Assembly (NCBI GenBank): GCA_023434665.1
Contig: JAEYSM010000065.1
Location: 1 to 64,000 of the forward strand
Length of the DNA stretch: 64,000 nt
Source of the DNA: Bacteroidota bacterium
Lineage (GTDB): Bacteria > Bacteroidota > Bacteroidia > Bacteroidales > Lentimicrobiaceae
Direction of reading: 5' to 3'
Both the position numbers and the translations under genes were made by a program. This document shows positions 62,835 to 64,000 of the stretch, one piece after another. Numbering within the stretch: the first letter of the stretch is position 1; each line of letters opens with the position of its first letter. Below the pieces are notes generated by a model. It ran no database searches, was not told the DNA's origin, and was given only the letters and a program-made list of their open reading frames with translations.

Positions 62835-64000
62835 ATGAAAAAACTAATTCTACTGCTGTTCTTTACAGCTTTTTCGTTAAACGTCTTCTGTCAGACAATT
62901 TATCAGGTAGGAGGACATACTTTAAAGTACTATAATGGTGGCTGGACAGAAATTATTGATGGTGATGAAATCAATTTGCTAACAAATCTTGTAATTCTTA
63001 AATTCGATCAGTCACTTGCCCAACGAGATATTGATCTTTTGGCAAAAACTTATGATATCAGACAAATATACTCTAATGCAAGAGGGTTTTATACTTTTGA
63101 TGTATCTGGCAGTAACTATGTATCTCTATTAACAAGTCTTTTTGCTGATCACTCTGTTGTATCGGTAGAGTTGAATCATAAGATACAACTAATGACACCT
63201 CCAAATGATAGTTATGACTTGATTTATGAGCTTGTAAACTATTGTGGATTTCCAAACCTCCTATGGCCATATAATTATACCGAACTTTTTGATGCTTGGG
63301 AATTATCTACAGGAAATCCTTCCATTACTGTTGCAATTATTGATAATGGCTTATACGTAGATCATGAAGATCTTACTCAGGGACCTGATAATTACTCAAA
63401 TATTTGGGTTAATCTTATTGAAAAAAATGGTGTAACAGGAACAGATGATGATGGTAATGGGAAAATCGATGATTTTTTTGGATGGGATTTCATCGACGAT
63501 GATAATTCAGTCATGCATGATCATTTCGTAGATGGGCATGGAACCAGAATTGCTGGTATTATAGGAGCAAAAACCAACAATGAAATTGGGGTTTACGGTA
63601 TAGCTGGTGGATCAGGAAATGAAGGGATTAAATTAATGGGGTTAAAAGTATCTGGCAGCGGATATATTCAAAGTGCTGCCGTTTCTCAAGCCATTGATTA
63701 TGCTGTAGAAAATGGAGCGAGGATTATAAATATGTCTTTTGGAGGTAATACGAATTACCCTAGCTGAGAAAGTTCCATAGAATATGCTTATTCAGAAAAT
63801 GTAATTTTAGTCGCCTCAGCGGGTAATTATCAATGTGACAGCCAGAATGGATGTATTATGTACCCAGCTAAATATGATGAAGTTATTGCAGTTGGAGCAA
63901 CTACCGCAAATTTTTACACACTTGGTGCAACAGAAGCAAGATGGAATCCAGTTGGGGAATTCGAGTCCGCAAAGGGTCCTGAACTGGAAATTATGGCACC
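62835..64000 (+). pseudogene. Subtilisin-like (S8) protease gene interrupted by in-frame TGA, truncated by window edge
   Basis: The gene starts with a signal peptide (KKLILLLFFTAFSLNVFC) and a prodomain (LVILKFDQSLAQRDIDLLAKTYDI). The S8 domain shows VAIIDNGLYVDHEDL (Asp) and DGHGTRIAGIIGA (His), plus calcium-type DDDGNGKIDDFFGWDFIDD. TGA at 63765-63767 follows NMSFGGNTNYPS, but the same frame continues with ESSIEYAYSENVILVASAGN and VIAVGATTANFYTLG to the window edge. The catalytic Ser lies outside. A point nonsense mutation (possibly from TGG) or a sequencing error would explain it. Confidence 0.8.

Noticed and set aside
61069..63767. UGA reassigned to tryptophan
   Set aside because: Intact genes such as acnA and nrnA end at TGA and use TGG for Trp, so the two internal TGA codons are better explained by mutation or error.

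Overview
The window comes from a member of the Bacteroidota (Bacteroidetes), most likely class Bacteroidia. The pointers are three genes with a type IX secretion (T9SS) C-terminal sorting domain or its remnant, an Omp28-type protein, and promoters of the Bacteroidetes form TAnnTTTG. Others are the scarcity of Shine-Dalgarno sites, a GT3-GT35 glycogen fusion and a CIO-like cytochrome bd. The base composition is AT-rich. About 48 genes or gene remnants and one tRNA can be supported, most of them conserved chromosomal genes on both strands.

Layout. 1-1.1 kb: end of a T9SS-secreted protein, two terminators and tRNA-Gly(CCC). 1.2-8.6 kb: alpha-glucoside module, with an MFS sugar transporter facing a four-gene operon (beta-phosphoglucomutase/GH65 phosphorylase fusion, two uridine-kinase-like P-loop proteins, GH13 enzyme). 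8.7-11.1 kb: cydAB. 11.3-19.2 kb: a DUF6580-like membrane protein, then a small membrane protein, mutL, two rhomboids, an EEP-family membrane protein and uvrB. 19.3-23.5 kb: two FKBP lipoproteins, nrnA, ndk and an XRE regulator. 23.5-25.1 kb: a 1.6 kb gene-free island with repeated palindromes, degenerate tandem repeats and an 11-bp direct-repeat array. 25.1-38.1 kb: housekeeping genes including a T9SS subtilase, prmC, a HIT protein, yigZ-like, dnaA, a LMW phosphatase, a PLP dehydratase, an RsmI-like methylase, a SlyD-like FKBP and PBP1A. 38.3-43.3 kb: a TPR protein, a YdcF protein, a VWA-like membrane protein, a TapB/DUF3108-like protein and fabG. 43.3-52.6 kb: glycogen operon (debranching enzyme, GT4, GH57, GT3-GT35 fusion). 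52.8-59.7 kb: aconitase, a beta-helix lipoprotein, sucD and mnmE.

59.7-64 kb is different: it is a graveyard of broken genes. It holds an Omp28-T9SS pseudogene with a nonsense codon, interrupted by an opposite-strand HAF-like fragment with AAGCTT at both junctions. It also holds an IS66 transposase fragment abutting an RHS-core fragment, and a subtilase gene interrupted by an in-frame TGA and running off the edge.

Functionally the window centres on intracellular alpha-glucan storage and alpha-glucoside phosphorolysis, feeding glucose phosphates into central metabolism. DNA repair (mutL, uvrB), replication initiation (dnaA) and cell-envelope functions lie around it. No CRISPR array, rRNA or complete mobile element was seen. 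The most unusual structures are the regulator-linked island at 23.5-25.1 kb, the tandem kinase-like pair with a degenerate P-loop, and the mosaic at 59.7-62.3 kb.
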